DNA of 64,000 bases from Candidatus Acetothermia bacterium (GTDB lineage: Bacteria > Bipolaricaulota > Bipolaricaulia > RBG-16-55-9 > DRXL01), in contig JACOSB010000114.1 in NCBI GenBank assembly GCA_016179105.1, positions 1 through 64,000 on the forward strand. Direction: 5' to 3'. Below the pieces are notes generated by a model. The model was not told the DNA's origin, did no database searches, and saw only the letters and a list, made by a program, of their open reading frames with translations. The number at the start of each line of letters is the position of its first letter. Within the stretch, counting starts at the first letter, position 1. The translations under genes and the position numbers were made by a program. This document shows positions 1-8,444 of the stretch, piece by piece.

Positions 1-1676
1 TCTTTGAAAATTGGGCCGGCTGTCCGGCCGCCATAGTATTCTTTCGTGCCGACTTCATCGAGGACGACCAAGATGACATACTGCGGATCATCAGCCGGGA
101 TAAAACCGGCGAACAAAGAAGTATATTTACCCTTCACATAGCCCATACCGGGAATCGCTTTCTGCGCTGTGCCCGATTTTGCTGCAACCTCATATCCCTT
201 GATCTGCGCGGCCGTGCCACTGCCACGGCGAACCACTTCTTTCATCATTTGAGTCAGTGTGATGGTATTGGACTGATGAGCCACTTGTCTCGATGCTGTG
301 TAGGGAATTCTTTCCAAGACCGCGCGCCGAGGGTCTTGAGTGGCCAGCAAGATCTTGGGTTTGAGTATCATTCCTCCATCGGCAATAGCGCAGACGGCTG
401 TAGCCAACTGTATCCCCGTGACAGAAAATGCTTGGCCAATAGCGACATCCCCTAACTCAGTCGGATTATTGGCGTCTGGGGACCTGAGAAACCCCGAGAC
501 TTCACCCGGCAAGTCAATCCCCGTCTTTTGAGAAAATCCAAGTTCTAGGAGATGTTCATACAATCGCTGCGCTCCGACAATTTCATAAGCGATTTGAATC
601 ATCGCTGTGTTGATAGACTCTTGAATAACGGTGGTCGGCGTGACTGACCCATAGCTCTTGTTTTCTGAGTTATGGAAAGCTCGCGGATAAGTTGTGAGGG
701 TTTGACTGCCGTGTCGACGTGTCACGGGCGGTCGATAGCTCGCATCTCCATTAAAGCTCCGATTCACGATCGTCGGGTCTGCTTCGAGCGCTGCCAACAT
801 CGTGAACATCTTCGCCGAAGAGCCCGGCTCAAACGGTGTGGTTACTGCGATGTTTTTGCGTTCCAGAGGCGTGGATGACTGAAAGTGGTTGAGGTCAAAT
901 CGTTTGTCTTGGGCCATCGCCTCGACTTCTCCTGTATGCACGTTCATCACCAGAGCAAAGCCACCCTTGGCTTCATAACGCCTCACGCCTGCACTGATAG
1001 CCTCCTCGGTGAGTTGATGGATGCGACTATCGATCGTCAAATAAATATCGTCACCAGGAGTGCCTTGTTTAAGTACCTCTCGCTTGATTTCTGTGCGATT
1101 GCGATCACCCATCGATCGAATGGCCACTAGGGATTCTTCCCCGCGAAGCAGCGCATCAAACTGAAGCTCAATTCCTTCAATACCATGATTGTCTAAGTCT
1201 GTAAAACCGATGATATTGGAAGCCAGATCGCGTTGAGGGTAGCTCCTCTTAAAATCTTCAATGAAGAGTAGTCCTTGTACTTGATTGGCGTGCGCTTCGG
1301 TTTTGAGCTTCTGCGCTGTGTCCAAATCTACTTGGCGCTGCAGCCAGGTAAAATAACCTTGATGATAGATTTTTCCATGAGATTCAGCGAAAGAGATTCC
1401 GAGATAATGGTAGAGTAGTTCTTGGAGCTTTTCGGGCCTGGTCATTTGGGAGTTATCCAGAGCAATTGAGATCGCGGGAACATCCTCAGCTAATAAGATG
1501 CCGTTACGATCATAAATTCTTCCACGTTTTGGGATTTTGATGGTTTCTTGTTGTTGAATCTTTTGAGCCTGGGCAACCCATAGCTCGTGTTGTACAATCT
1601 GAAGATGAAACAGCCGAATAGCGACAGCACTGAGCAAGAATAACAAAAGAGTAAACGCAATGGCGTAACGTCTCAT
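1..1676 (-). CDS. ftsI: Penicillin-binding protein, FtsI/PBP2-type transpeptidase (3' end beyond window)
   Basis: Septal peptidoglycan transpeptidase, anchored in the inner membrane with its catalytic domain outside. The reading frame starts at ATG 1676 and is still open at position 1, so about 558 N-terminal residues are visible. Residues 5-22 form the membrane anchor, and a PBP dimerisation domain follows. The transpeptidase domain has all three active-site motifs: SxxK as SSAK near residue 285, SxN as SIN near residue 354, and KSGTAQ near residue 501. The start overlaps the stop of the ftsL-like gene by 4 bases (ATGA), as in division/cell-wall clusters, which favours FtsI over elongation PBP2. 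Any C-terminal PASTA domain would lie outside the window. Confidence 0.93.
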   Translation of the reverse strand, partial: MRRYAIAFTLLLFLLSAVAIRLFHLQIVQHELWVAQAQKIQQQETIKIPKRGRIYDRNGILLAEDVPAISIALDNSQMTRPEKLQELLYHYLGISFAESHGKIYHQGYFTWLQRQVDLDTAQKLKTEAHANQVQGLLFIEDFKRSYPQRDLASNIIGFTDLDNHGIEGIELQFDALLRGEESLVAIRSMGDRNRTEIKREVLKQGTPGDDIYLTIDSRIHQLTEEAISAGVRRYEAKGGFALVMNVHTGEVEAMAQDKRFDLNHFQSSTPLERKNIAVTTPFEPGSSAKMFTMLAALEADPTIVNRSFNGDASYRPPVTRRHGSQTLTTYPRAFHNSENKSYGSVTPTTVIQESINTAMIQIAYEIVGAQRLYEHLLELGFSQKTGIDLPGEVSGFLRSPDANNPTELGDVAIGQAFSVTGIQLATAVCAIADGGMILKPKILLATQDPRRAVLERIPYTASRQVAHQSNTITLTQMMKEVVRRGSGTAAQIKGYEVAAKSGTAQKAIPGMGYVKGKYTSLFAGFIPADDPQYVILVVLDEVGTKEYYGGRTAGPIFK

Positions 1677-2044
1677 TTGGTCTTGGGTGGAAGATACAAT
1701 TCTTCTACGTCGGCCTCCACCATGCCCAGCTTTTCTGTAGCGAGTTGCCTTATGCGCGGAACGGAGAATAATCGACTGACTTCGAATTCCAACTTTTCAT
1801 TCTCGTCTTTGATACGATCTACTTTAGCACGGATAGCCGAGTTCTCCCCCGCTAATTGAATCATTTCCACAGATTGCCACCAATAGACAAAAATCAAACC
1901 CATTAGGGTCACTACTCCTAAGAGCACGGCCAAGCGAGTCAAAACGATACGTAGCCGGGCTCTAGTCCATAGGGGTTGCCTATGGAGGCTTCTGCGACGA
2001 TTTTGACCACGACGCAATACAAGCGTTCCCGAGGCTCGCATCAT
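1673..2044 (-). CDS. ftsL: FtsL/DivIC-like cell division protein
   Basis: 123-residue bitopic membrane protein. It has an Arg-rich cytoplasmic N-terminus (residues 1-33), one membrane helix (about 35-56) and a heptad-rich extracytoplasmic stretch (about 58-92, rich in E/K/I/L), then a C-terminal segment ending in KTK. Size, topology and place between rsmH and ftsI match FtsL, which with FtsB/DivIC recruits and activates the septal synthase. FtsL sequences diverge strongly, so the call rests on synteny and architecture more than identity. ATGA overlap with ftsI implies translational coupling. Two adjacent ATG codons make the exact start uncertain by one residue. Confidence 0.8.
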   Translation of the reverse strand: MMRASGTLVLRRGQNRRRSLHRQPLWTRARLRIVLTRLAVLLGVVTLMGLIFVYWWQSVEMIQLAGENSAIRAKVDRIKDENEKLEFEVSRLFSVPRIRQLATEKLGMVEADVEELYLPPKTK

Positions 2045-2137
2045 AGACTAGGCCGCTCCCAGTGTAATCGCAACGAAGTTCTATAGTTGAAGACACTTGT
2101 CCCTCTCACAATGGATATTTTACGCCTTCCATTGGCG

Positions 2138-3064
2138 TTATGCAAGTTTTGTGGCGGCCCGCAGTTTGGCACTGCGAGAGCGCGGATTTGCAGCGATTTC
2201 TGCTTCGCTCGGAAGGATCGGTCCCCAAGCCTCCAGCTCTTGGATTTTATGACAAGTGCAGACGGGAAAATCTGGCGGGCACACGCACGTGGAGGCTTTC
2301 TCTCGTAAGAATTGCTTTGTTATGCGATCTTCCAATGAATGGAAACTGATCACGACCAAATGGCCTCCGACCTTAAGATGCGCCCACGCTTGGTTCAACC
2401 CGCGGCCTAAATTTTCTAACTCATCATTGACTTCCAGCCGCAATGCTTGGAAAGCTCGTGTCGCGGGATGAATCGTTGAATGCCTCCGGGACGCGATTGG
2501 AATGATCTGCTCGACCAATCGCGCGAGTTGTGCGGTACTCTGGATGGGATGATTCATGCGCGTTCGCACGATCGCGTGGGCGATCTGTTTGGCCCAGCGT
2601 TCTTCTCCATAGTCATGAAAGATTGTTTCGAGCTGTTGCGCTGTGTACCGATTGACAATGTCCGATGCTTTGTGAGGCAATGAGCTATCCATACGCATAT
2701 CCAGCGGAGCATCAAAGCGAAAACTGAAACCACGCCCGGGTGTATCCAGCTGAAACGATGACACCCCTAAATCGAAAAGAACCCCATCGATGGAGGGAAT
2801 GGCCAGTTTCCCCAACGATTCAGACAAATTCTTAAAGTTGGTGTGAATAAGTTTGACGCGCTCACCGTACGTATTCAGTCTTATCTCCGCCCGGCTCAAA
2901 GCTTCCAGGTCACAATCAAAGCCGATCACTTGACCGTTCTGGAGACGTTCTGCAATCGCTGCCGTATGCCCGCCTCCACCCACGGTTGCATCGACATAGA
3001 TGCCTGCAGGGTGCACCTGCAAGAACTGTAATGTCTCTTGTAGCAAGACGGGTTGATGTTTCAT
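2138..3064 (-). CDS. rsmH: 16S rRNA (cytosine(1402)-N4)-methyltransferase RsmH (MraW)
   Basis: SAM-dependent enzyme that methylates N4 of C1402 in the ribosomal P-site region of 16S rRNA. The 308-residue length is typical. Family landmarks are present: the SAM motif YVDATVGGGGHTAAI near residue 24, the motif FDLGVSSFQLDTPGRGFSF near residue 97, ISFHSLEDR near residue 239, and the basic tail NPRSRSAKLRAATK. The start codon overlaps the stop of the upstream 55-residue gene by 4 bases (ATGA). Its position ahead of ftsL and ftsI is the classical mraW place in the division cluster. No mraZ is seen upstream, where csaB and the DUF5693-like gene lie instead. Confidence 0.97.
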   Translation of the reverse strand: MKHQPVLLQETLQFLQVHPAGIYVDATVGGGGHTAAIAERLQNGQVIGFDCDLEALSRAEIRLNTYGERVKLIHTNFKNLSESLGKLAIPSIDGVLFDLGVSSFQLDTPGRGFSFRFDAPLDMRMDSSLPHKASDIVNRYTAQQLETIFHDYGEERWAKQIAHAIVRTRMNHPIQSTAQLARLVEQIIPIASRRHSTIHPATRAFQALRLEVNDELENLGRGLNQAWAHLKVGGHLVVISFHSLEDRITKQFLREKASTCVCPPDFPVCTCHKIQELEAWGPILPSEAEIAANPRSRSAKLRAATKLA

Positions 3065-3228
3065 TTTTTGAATGCGCTACCAACGAAAGTCGCCCAATAC
3101 TCCCAAGCCTTATGCAAAAATTGTCCAAGCTGGTGTGGGTCAAAACTGCTGGGCCAGGAGAGCCCACTCAAGACCGGAAAGAGAAAAAATAGAAAAATAA
3201 TCAGAGCTAAGACGATCCAAAATTTCAT
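3061..3228 (-). CDS. Small membrane protein between csaB and rsmH
   Basis: 55-residue protein starting MKFWIVLALIIFLFFLFPVL, so a single N-terminal membrane helix (about residues 2-20). A soluble amphipathic tail follows, rich in W, F and H and ending FVGSAFKK. A longer reading from 3276 exists, but ATG 3228 is preferred: it overlaps the csaB stop (ATGA) and has GGAGA a few bases upstream, inside the csaB end. Its own stop overlaps the rsmH start in the same way, so three genes are coupled. Function unknown. The size and fold resemble small accessory membrane proteins of envelope clusters, but no family is recognised. Confidence 0.7.
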   Translation of the reverse strand: MKFWIVLALIIFLFFLFPVLSGLSWPSSFDPHQLGQFLHKAWEYWATFVGSAFKK

Positions 3229-4355
3229 GACATTTCTCCAAAATAGCGAACCATTTGTGACAACAATTGGTCCCATGCTCGATGTGCTTCTTGTGACAGT
3301 TTTTGCTGAACTATCGCCAGCTTAGCTCGAGTGCAGGTGGCGTGGGAGCAGAGTTGATTGATTTGATCGAACATATCTATTTTGTCCAATTCCTTGACCT
3401 CCCAAATCGGCAAGTGCAGGCTTGCACAGGATTGAAGACGATGTACAAAACGCTCAATCTTAGGGTCATAATTGATCGCAGCGAAAGGCACGTGCGCGTT
3501 CAGCGCAAAAACCAAACTGTGCAACCTCATTCCGATCACAAACTGGCTTTTTGCGATCACGCTCAACACTTTATCAGATGTCAGATTTGTTGTGTTCATG
3601 AGTTCCACATGTGTTTTCATCGCTTTTGCTAGGGCTTGCAAGATCCGCCAGTCGCGCTCCTTGAAAAACGGGAGCAAGACCGTGCTTAACCCGAGTTGTC
3701 TATAAATTTTATCAAAATTTTTGGCCAAATTGAAGATTTGCGCTTGAGTTAACCCGTCCTTAAGAACGGCGCAAAAATACTTTTCGTTTGGAGAGTGAGA
3801 ACTCGTTGAGCGAAACGCATCCATCGGATTTGTGAGTAAAGCTAGATCTTCACCGCAAATGAGACGCTTTTCATCGGCTCCGAGGGAGATTAACTCATTA
3901 TAACTCTCACGATCTCTTAGGAGAATCGCATCTATATTTCTCAGGGTAGATAACACCCTGGATCGAGAAGATTTTCTCATCAGAGGGCCAATGCCTTGGC
4001 TTATAAGAAAGACGGGTTTACGTCTATACTTAGCCCAGTTGATTAAGCCCAAATAATAATAGAGCGATCTTTGGCTTGTGCTGTCTTGCAGAAGGCTTCC
4101 TCCGCCGAGAACGAAGAGAGTAGACTGCTCTAATGCCCTCCCAATCTGTAAAACGTTCCAACGATTGATAACTTTTACTTGATGAGTGTACCCAGTCAAA
4201 CGGGGATTTTGCGAGAGCACCACGACTCGAACTTTGGGCAATGCTTCGCGTAATAGATGGATTAGGACTCCGAGCATGGCTTCGTCTCCGCTATTCCCGA
4301 AGCCATAGTAACCGCCTATTAAGATTTGATGGTCGATATTCTTTGCCAAACCCAA
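3225..4355 (-). CDS. csaB: Polysaccharide pyruvyl transferase CsaB
   Basis: 376-residue enzyme of the polysaccharide pyruvyl transferase family. The characterised CsaB ketalises pyruvate onto secondary cell-wall polymer, creating the anchor for SLH-domain surface proteins. Visible landmarks are the N-terminal ILIGGYYGFGNSGDEAML, FVLGGGSLLQD near residue 80, ISQGIGPL near residue 118, and the C-terminal half with IGMRLHSLVFALNAHVPFAA, a loop typical of the family. The 5' end overlaps the upstream DUF5693-like gene by 37 bases, and the 3' end is coupled to the 55-residue membrane protein. Pairing with a DUF5693-like gene is a recurrent arrangement. No SLH protein is seen in the window. Confidence 0.9.
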   Translation of the reverse strand: MGLAKNIDHQILIGGYYGFGNSGDEAMLGVLIHLLREALPKVRVVVLSQNPRLTGYTHQVKVINRWNVLQIGRALEQSTLFVLGGGSLLQDSTSQRSLYYYLGLINWAKYRRKPVFLISQGIGPLMRKSSRSRVLSTLRNIDAILLRDRESYNELISLGADEKRLICGEDLALLTNPMDAFRSTSSHSPNEKYFCAVLKDGLTQAQIFNLAKNFDKIYRQLGLSTVLLPFFKERDWRILQALAKAMKTHVELMNTTNLTSDKVLSVIAKSQFVIGMRLHSLVFALNAHVPFAAINYDPKIERFVHRLQSCASLHLPIWEVKELDKIDMFDQINQLCSHATCTRAKLAIVQQKLSQEAHRAWDQLLSQMVRYFGEMS

Positions 4356-6043
4356 CGACCCCCCAAAATCAGCAACCAGCTTAAACCTGCAACCATCAAC
4401 CCGGCGATCAAGCCGTTGATAGTTCGCAATACCGAGAGCAACAAAGGAGTGTGCAAATGCGCAAAGGTATTGACGATCGAGACTTGTCCTATCCAGGCCC
4501 CTATCAGCACAATAGGCGCATAAAACCCCAGACGCTCACGTCCCCAAAACGCCCAAGCGAAGAGCAAGGGATGACCTAGGAAGAATTCCTTAAAGCGCGG
4601 ACGTGCATACAGCCAATTTTCCAAAAGATCGCGCACATTTTGCTCAGATTCCGGCACGGGGAGCAGCGAGAAATTGCCACTACGCAGGATGATCACACCC
4701 AAGATAATCACGCCAGTAGCAAGAAGAGCTAAATCTTGAATCCGAAGTGGCTGCGACCAAAAATATCGAAAACCCGCCCAGCCATCTCGCTTAAAGCTTG
4801 CGAAGAAGACAAAGATAAGAGGAGCAACCAGCGAGATTTTGACGCCTTGAAACTCTTCGAGCTTCAGGAAAAACGAATCTTGGCTGAGCGAAGCAGCCAT
4901 CATTATTCCCAGGAACGCACTCGTCAAAGACGCCAACAGCACACATAAAAACGCGAACATCCAAGATTGCTTGTTCCCAACCCTGTTTAACCGATCGGTC
5001 AGCAAAAACGCTGCGAGTGGAGCACATAAAGCTATCCCTAGGGCGAGAATCTGAGCGAAGAGATGTGATTGGAATCTAAGACCGAACGAAAGAACGACGG
5101 TTCCGATACCCCATAAAAGGACAGATTGAAGGACGCTCAGAGGGAAGATCGATAAACCGATCAATGTGATTAGGCTGCAAAAACCAACACCCAATGCAAT
5201 TGGAATCCATAGAGCTAACTTGAAAGCACCGGGCGACGATGGCCACTCCCAAGCAAAGCCTGCTGTTCGAATTCGCCCGCGCAAATCTTCTAAGTAGTTT
5301 AGGTTGTCTACAATGGAACTGGGCCGGAGTCGTACATCGAGTATGCGGATGTTGCGTTCGATCACGGCACGCTCCCAGCGATCTAGAGCTTGTGACAAAT
5401 CCAGCTCAGCCAATTCATCATCCTTGATTCTATGCACACGCACGAAATTCTGCTCACCAAGCTCGAATAGGTGCGCAGCTCCCTGAGCTTCTGCAAACTC
5501 GACCACTCCCCATTGGATATGATTCTGGGTAAGCCATCCAGCAAACTTCGCTAAATCCTGCGGCCAACCCCAAACCCTCCCAGATGCGAAGTAAACTCCT
5601 CTGGGCGCCAGTAGATCTGCAGCAGCGAGTAAATCTGATAACTGCGTCCTTCGATCTGACCAAACCTCTCCGTCCACGATTAAAGCGAGATTGAATCCTT
5701 GGGTTTGCAAATTCTTCAGTTCTTGGAGAGAAATCGTCGCTGAAGGCGGCATCGCTGCTCCACCATTTATCCAAGGAGGAAGTCGATAGAGTGTTTCTCG
5801 CCATTCGGCTATCTCTCCATTCGTAACGCTCACAGTAGTAACTCCTCGATCTTTCAATTCGGCGAGAAATTTTGAGATAGATATTTTTTCGTGCTTGGCG
5901 AGTGCCGCAATTTGAGAATAGGGGATCATCAAGCCGACTTTCTTATAGGCGTTTTCCCAACTGATGCGTTGCCAAGCAATGAATCCGGAAAGAATCAAAG
6001 CAAGGCTGAGGCTCAGATATAAGAAAAATCGCCAACGTTTCAT
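4319..6043 (-). CDS. DUF5693-like multi-pass membrane protein, csaB partner
   Basis: About 574 residues from ATG 6043. One N-terminal helix (KRWRFFLYLSLSLALILSGF) is followed by a soluble extracytoplasmic domain of roughly 250 residues, then about nine hydrophobic segments to the C-terminus. The soluble part begins with a pattern seen in DUF5693 proteins: Y..I..LA, a start-of-barrel 'FL.ELK.RGV..VSV'. A reading from 6082 is open, but its ATG lies inside the -10/-35 promoter (6066-6095). With transcription starting near 6059, ATG 6046 or 6043 behind GAGGGA is the likely start. Function unproven; conserved linkage with csaB suggests a role in pyruvylation or polymer export. Confidence 0.75.
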   Translation of the reverse strand: MKRWRFFLYLSLSLALILSGFIAWQRISWENAYKKVGLMIPYSQIAALAKHEKISISKFLAELKDRGVTTVSVTNGEIAEWRETLYRLPPWINGGAAMPPSATISLQELKNLQTQGFNLALIVDGEVWSDRRTQLSDLLAAADLLAPRGVYFASGRVWGWPQDLAKFAGWLTQNHIQWGVVEFAEAQGAAHLFELGEQNFVRVHRIKDDELAELDLSQALDRWERAVIERNIRILDVRLRPSSIVDNLNYLEDLRGRIRTAGFAWEWPSSPGAFKLALWIPIALGVGFCSLITLIGLSIFPLSVLQSVLLWGIGTVVLSFGLRFQSHLFAQILALGIALCAPLAAFLLTDRLNRVGNKQSWMFAFLCVLLASLTSAFLGIMMAASLSQDSFFLKLEEFQGVKISLVAPLIFVFFASFKRDGWAGFRYFWSQPLRIQDLALLATGVIILGVIILRSGNFSLLPVPESEQNVRDLLENWLYARPRFKEFFLGHPLLFAWAFWGRERLGFYAPIVLIGAWIGQVSIVNTFAHLHTPLLLSVLRTINGLIAGLMVAGLSWLLILGGRWVWQRISTIKS

Positions 6044-6065
6044 CATTCCCTCACTACGTCTAATT

Positions 6066-6095
6066 ACTATAATATCCATCATCTGGGCTTCTCAA
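6066..6095 (-). promoter_or_regulatory. Sigma70-type promoter of the DUF5693-csaB-rsmH-ftsL-ftsI operon
   Basis: Minus strand reads TTGAGA (6090-6095), an 18-base spacer, then TATAGT (6066-6071). Each hexamer matches consensus at five of six positions. The predicted start near 6059 leaves a leader of about 15 bases before ATG 6043, and rules out the longer reading from 6082. Confidence 0.6.
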
Positions 6096-6271
6096 TCCAA
6101 TCTCAGGGAAGGTTGGGATGCATTGAAAGGACATGAATCACCTGCAAAGCGAACCAATCACCAAATAACAACCGTCCAAATTCCTTGGTCATCTTGAACC
6201 CAAGGCTTAGACTCCCGAAGAGCAAGAATGGACAGAAATAACCGTTCATAGAGCTCCGCAGGAGGGTTTGC

Positions 6272-6760
6272 ATGTCTAGAACGCTCACATCTGGAATCAT
6301 TTGGGTCGCCTTAATTCTGACTATATCACAGATAGGCTTCGGTGAAGAGGAGAATCGTTCCAAAGGCAAAGGGATCGGCATCGGAGTAGAAGCAACGTCA
6401 CCCTTCGTTTCCCCCAATGCTTTCCCCGCGTCCGGGTTCAGCGTCCGCCTGTGGATTGTAGACTTCGTGGGCTTGGAACTCGATGCCTTCTTGATCGAAA
6501 ACTCACCCAGTTTTAGCTCCCGCGCGTTTCTGAAATTGCTGAACACTGAGATCGTCGACATCTATCTGGGAAGCGGCTTATCTTTCTTCATTCATCCCGA
6601 AAATGGCAAGACGTTACTCTTCACTCCTCTGCAATTTCTCGCAGGCCTGGAGATTCGCTTGACTCAAAACATTGCTCTCAACGGAGAGCTTGGATTATTC
6701 GGGCACAGCGGTAAACCGCAAGGCGTAACCTCCGGCATTGGTATTCATTTCTATTTTTGA
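6272..6760 (+). CDS. Secreted outer-membrane beta-barrel-like protein
   Basis: 162 residues with a strong SD (GCAGGAGGG, 7 bases before ATG). An N-terminal signal peptide (residues 1-23, TSGIIWVALILTISQIGFG) precedes a charged EEENRSKGKG stretch. The rest alternates polar and hydrophobic residues with frequent Gly and aromatic residues, and the protein ends GIGIHFYF. A terminal Phe after alternating residues is the typical signal of outer-membrane barrels recognised by BamA, so this looks like a small 8-strand barrel. No family recognised. If right, it marks the organism as diderm. It stands alone between divergent operons, upstream of recA. Confidence 0.6.
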   Translation: MSRTLTSGIIWVALILTISQIGFGEEENRSKGKGIGIGVEATSPFVSPNAFPASGFSVRLWIVDFVGLELDAFLIENSPSFSSRAFLKLLNTEIVDIYLGSGLSFFIHPENGKTLLFTPLQFLAGLEIRLTQNIALNGELGLFGHSGKPQGVTSGIGIHFYF

Positions 6761-6819
6761 AAGCTTCCGTCGAGAGCTAAAGTGTGTTATAGCCATCGGC
6801 TCTTAAAATACAGTTTCAT

Positions 6820-6848
6820 TTGCTTTTTGGTCGAGCTTCACCTACGAT
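6820..6848 (+). promoter_or_regulatory. Possible recA promoter (weak)
   Basis: TTGCTT (6820-6825), 17-base spacer, TACGAT (6843-6848), 37 bases before the chosen recA start. Only the spacing and part of each hexamer fit. No LexA-type box of either common form (CTGT-N8-ACAG or GAAC-N4-GTTC) is visible, so SOS control is not supported. Confidence 0.3.
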
Positions 6849-6885
6849 AAAAAGATCACTCAATCTTCAGCAACGAGAGGCCACG

Positions 6886-7938
6886 ATGGGCAAGCGAGAA
6901 GTCTTCAACAGCGTGCTCGATCAAATCAAGCGCAAATACGGCGAAGGCTCCATCATGTGGTTGGGGGAAGACCGACGCCTCGACGTCGAAGCCATTCCCA
7001 CCGGGTCCCTCGCACTCGACATCGCCCTAGGTATTGGCGGTATCCCTCGCGGGCGCGTCGTCGAGATTTTTGGCTCTGAATCTTCGGGAAAGACCACAGT
7101 CGCTCTGCACATGATCGCACAATCACAAAAGCGCGGGGGCACGGCAGCCTTCGTGGACGCTGAACATGCGCTCGACCCCTCTTACGCGAGAGCCATCGGA
7201 GTCGATCTCGACCGCTTGCTCCTCAGTCAACCCAGTTCCGGAGAAGAAGCGCTGGAGATCACCGAATCGCTGGTGCGAAGCGGCGCCGTAGATATTATTG
7301 TGGTGGATTCGGTCGCCGCGCTCGTGCCCGAGGCCGAGATCACCGGTGCGATGGGCGACGCCCAAGTGGGCTTGCAGGCGCGCTTGATGTCGCAGGCCAT
7401 GCGCAAGCTCACGGCAGCCATCAGCCAGTCGAAAACGACGGTTATTTTCATCAATCAGATTCGCAGTACGATCTCAGCGACCTCGTGGGGTCCAACGACT
7501 ACGACGACCGGCGGACTCGCCCTTAAGTTCTATACCTCTGTCCGTCTGGAGATCAAACGACTCGGCTCGATCGAAGACGGTGGCCAAAAGATCGGCAATG
7601 AGACCCTCGTACGCGTCGTCAAGAACAAGCTCGCTCCACCCTTCAAAGAAGCCCGCTTTGACATTATCTACGGCAAGGGCATCGGGCGCGAACGGGAGCT
7701 TCTAAAGCTCGGGGAGCAATTGGGGCTAATCCGAAAGAGCGGCGCTTGGTTCGCCTATGGTGATAAACAATTGGGCCAAGGAGCCTCGAACAGCGCGACT
7801 GTTCTCGAACAAAACGCCGAATTAGCCAAACAACTTGAGACTGAAATTCGAGCCCGCGCCGGCCTCCAACGCCAAGAGCCTACTGTTTCAACCGAGTCTC
7901 CATCTCAAGACAAGTCAAAACCGCTGAGAAAGAACTAA
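6886..7938 (+). CDS. recA: Recombinase RecA
   Basis: ATP-dependent strand-exchange protein of homologous recombination. 350 residues from ATG 6886, chosen because GAGAGG sits 5 bases upstream; an in-frame reading 66 bases longer lacks RecA similarity. Walker A is GSESSGKT (residues 63-70), Walker B IIVVDS (137-142), and the L1 region [19 protein letters not shown] (156-174) is normal. The DNA-binding loop L2 is not. Between NQIR and GG.ALKFY, the usual MKIGVMFGNPETTT is replaced by [15 protein letters not shown], one residue longer and lacking the highly conserved Glu (E207 in E. coli). recX follows after 18 bases. Confidence 0.96.
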   Translation: MGKREVFNSVLDQIKRKYGEGSIMWLGEDRRLDVEAIPTGSLALDIALGIGGIPRGRVVEIFGSESSGKTTVALHMIAQSQKRGGTAAFVDAEHALDPSYARAIGVDLDRLLLSQPSSGEEALEITESLVRSGAVDIIVVDSVAALVPEAEITGAMGDAQVGLQARLMSQAMRKLTAAISQSKTTVIFINQIRSTISATSWGPTTTTTGGLALKFYTSVRLEIKRLGSIEDGGQKIGNETLVRVVKNKLAPPFKEARFDIIYGKGIGRERELLKLGEQLGLIRKSGAWFAYGDKQLGQGASNSATVLEQNAELAKQLETEIRARAGLQRQEPTVSTESPSQDKSKPLRKN

Positions 7939-7956
7939 CCCCAAATTATCTCCTGT

Positions 7957-8424
7957 ATGTGCGAAATCACAGAAGGTGTTGCAAGAGCACGCGCACAGCT
8001 TCTAAGACTCATAAAGACTCGCCCGCGTAGCAAGTATGAAGCTAGAACGCGCCTGCGTCAAAAAGGGTTTTCCAACACTGTTATCGAGCAAGTCATAGAG
8101 ATGGCTGAAGCCAACGGTCTATTGGATGACGAAGCTTTCGCAAAACTCTGGATCGAAGAACGTGCCCTCCTTAAACCCAAGGGCCAGCAAGCGTTAGAAC
8201 AAGAATTACGCGAGAAAGGGATCGACCGGGAAATCATCTCAAAATTACTCAAAGAGTCTTCGTTGGATGAATATGCGGCCGCTCGGCAACTGATCGAAGA
8301 GCGACTTTCACGTTATCGCTTTGAGAACCCGCAAGATCGAGAGCGCAAGCTCAGCGCTTTCTTGAGACGTCGGGGTTTTTCGTTCCAACTCATCAACAAA
8401 ATCCTGAAAGAACTTCTCGCTTAA
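7957..8424 (+). CDS. recX: Regulatory protein RecX
   Basis: 155-residue RecX, which binds within the RecA filament groove and modulates its assembly and ATPase. It has the usual three-helix tandem repeats: a first repeat with YEARTRLRQKGFSNTVIEQ, a second with QALEQELREKGIDREIISK, and a third with RKLSAFLRRRGFSFQLINK. Starts at ATG 7957, 18 bases after recA, so almost certainly co-transcribed and dosage-linked with it. The gene converges on trpC with a 20-base gap in which no clear terminator is seen. Given the atypical RecA L2 loop, RecX may have co-adapted; nothing in its own sequence looks aberrant. Confidence 0.9.
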   Translation: MCEITEGVARARAQLLRLIKTRPRSKYEARTRLRQKGFSNTVIEQVIEMAEANGLLDDEAFAKLWIEERALLKPKGQQALEQELREKGIDREIISKLLKESSLDEYAAARQLIEERLSRYRFENPQDRERKLSAFLRRRGFSFQLINKILKELLA

Positions 8425-8444
8425 ATTATCATTAAGATCGGGCT

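Noticed and set aside
6760-6886. LexA box upstream of recA
   Set aside because: No CTGT-N8-ACAG or GAAC-N4-GTTC palindrome was found in the gap.
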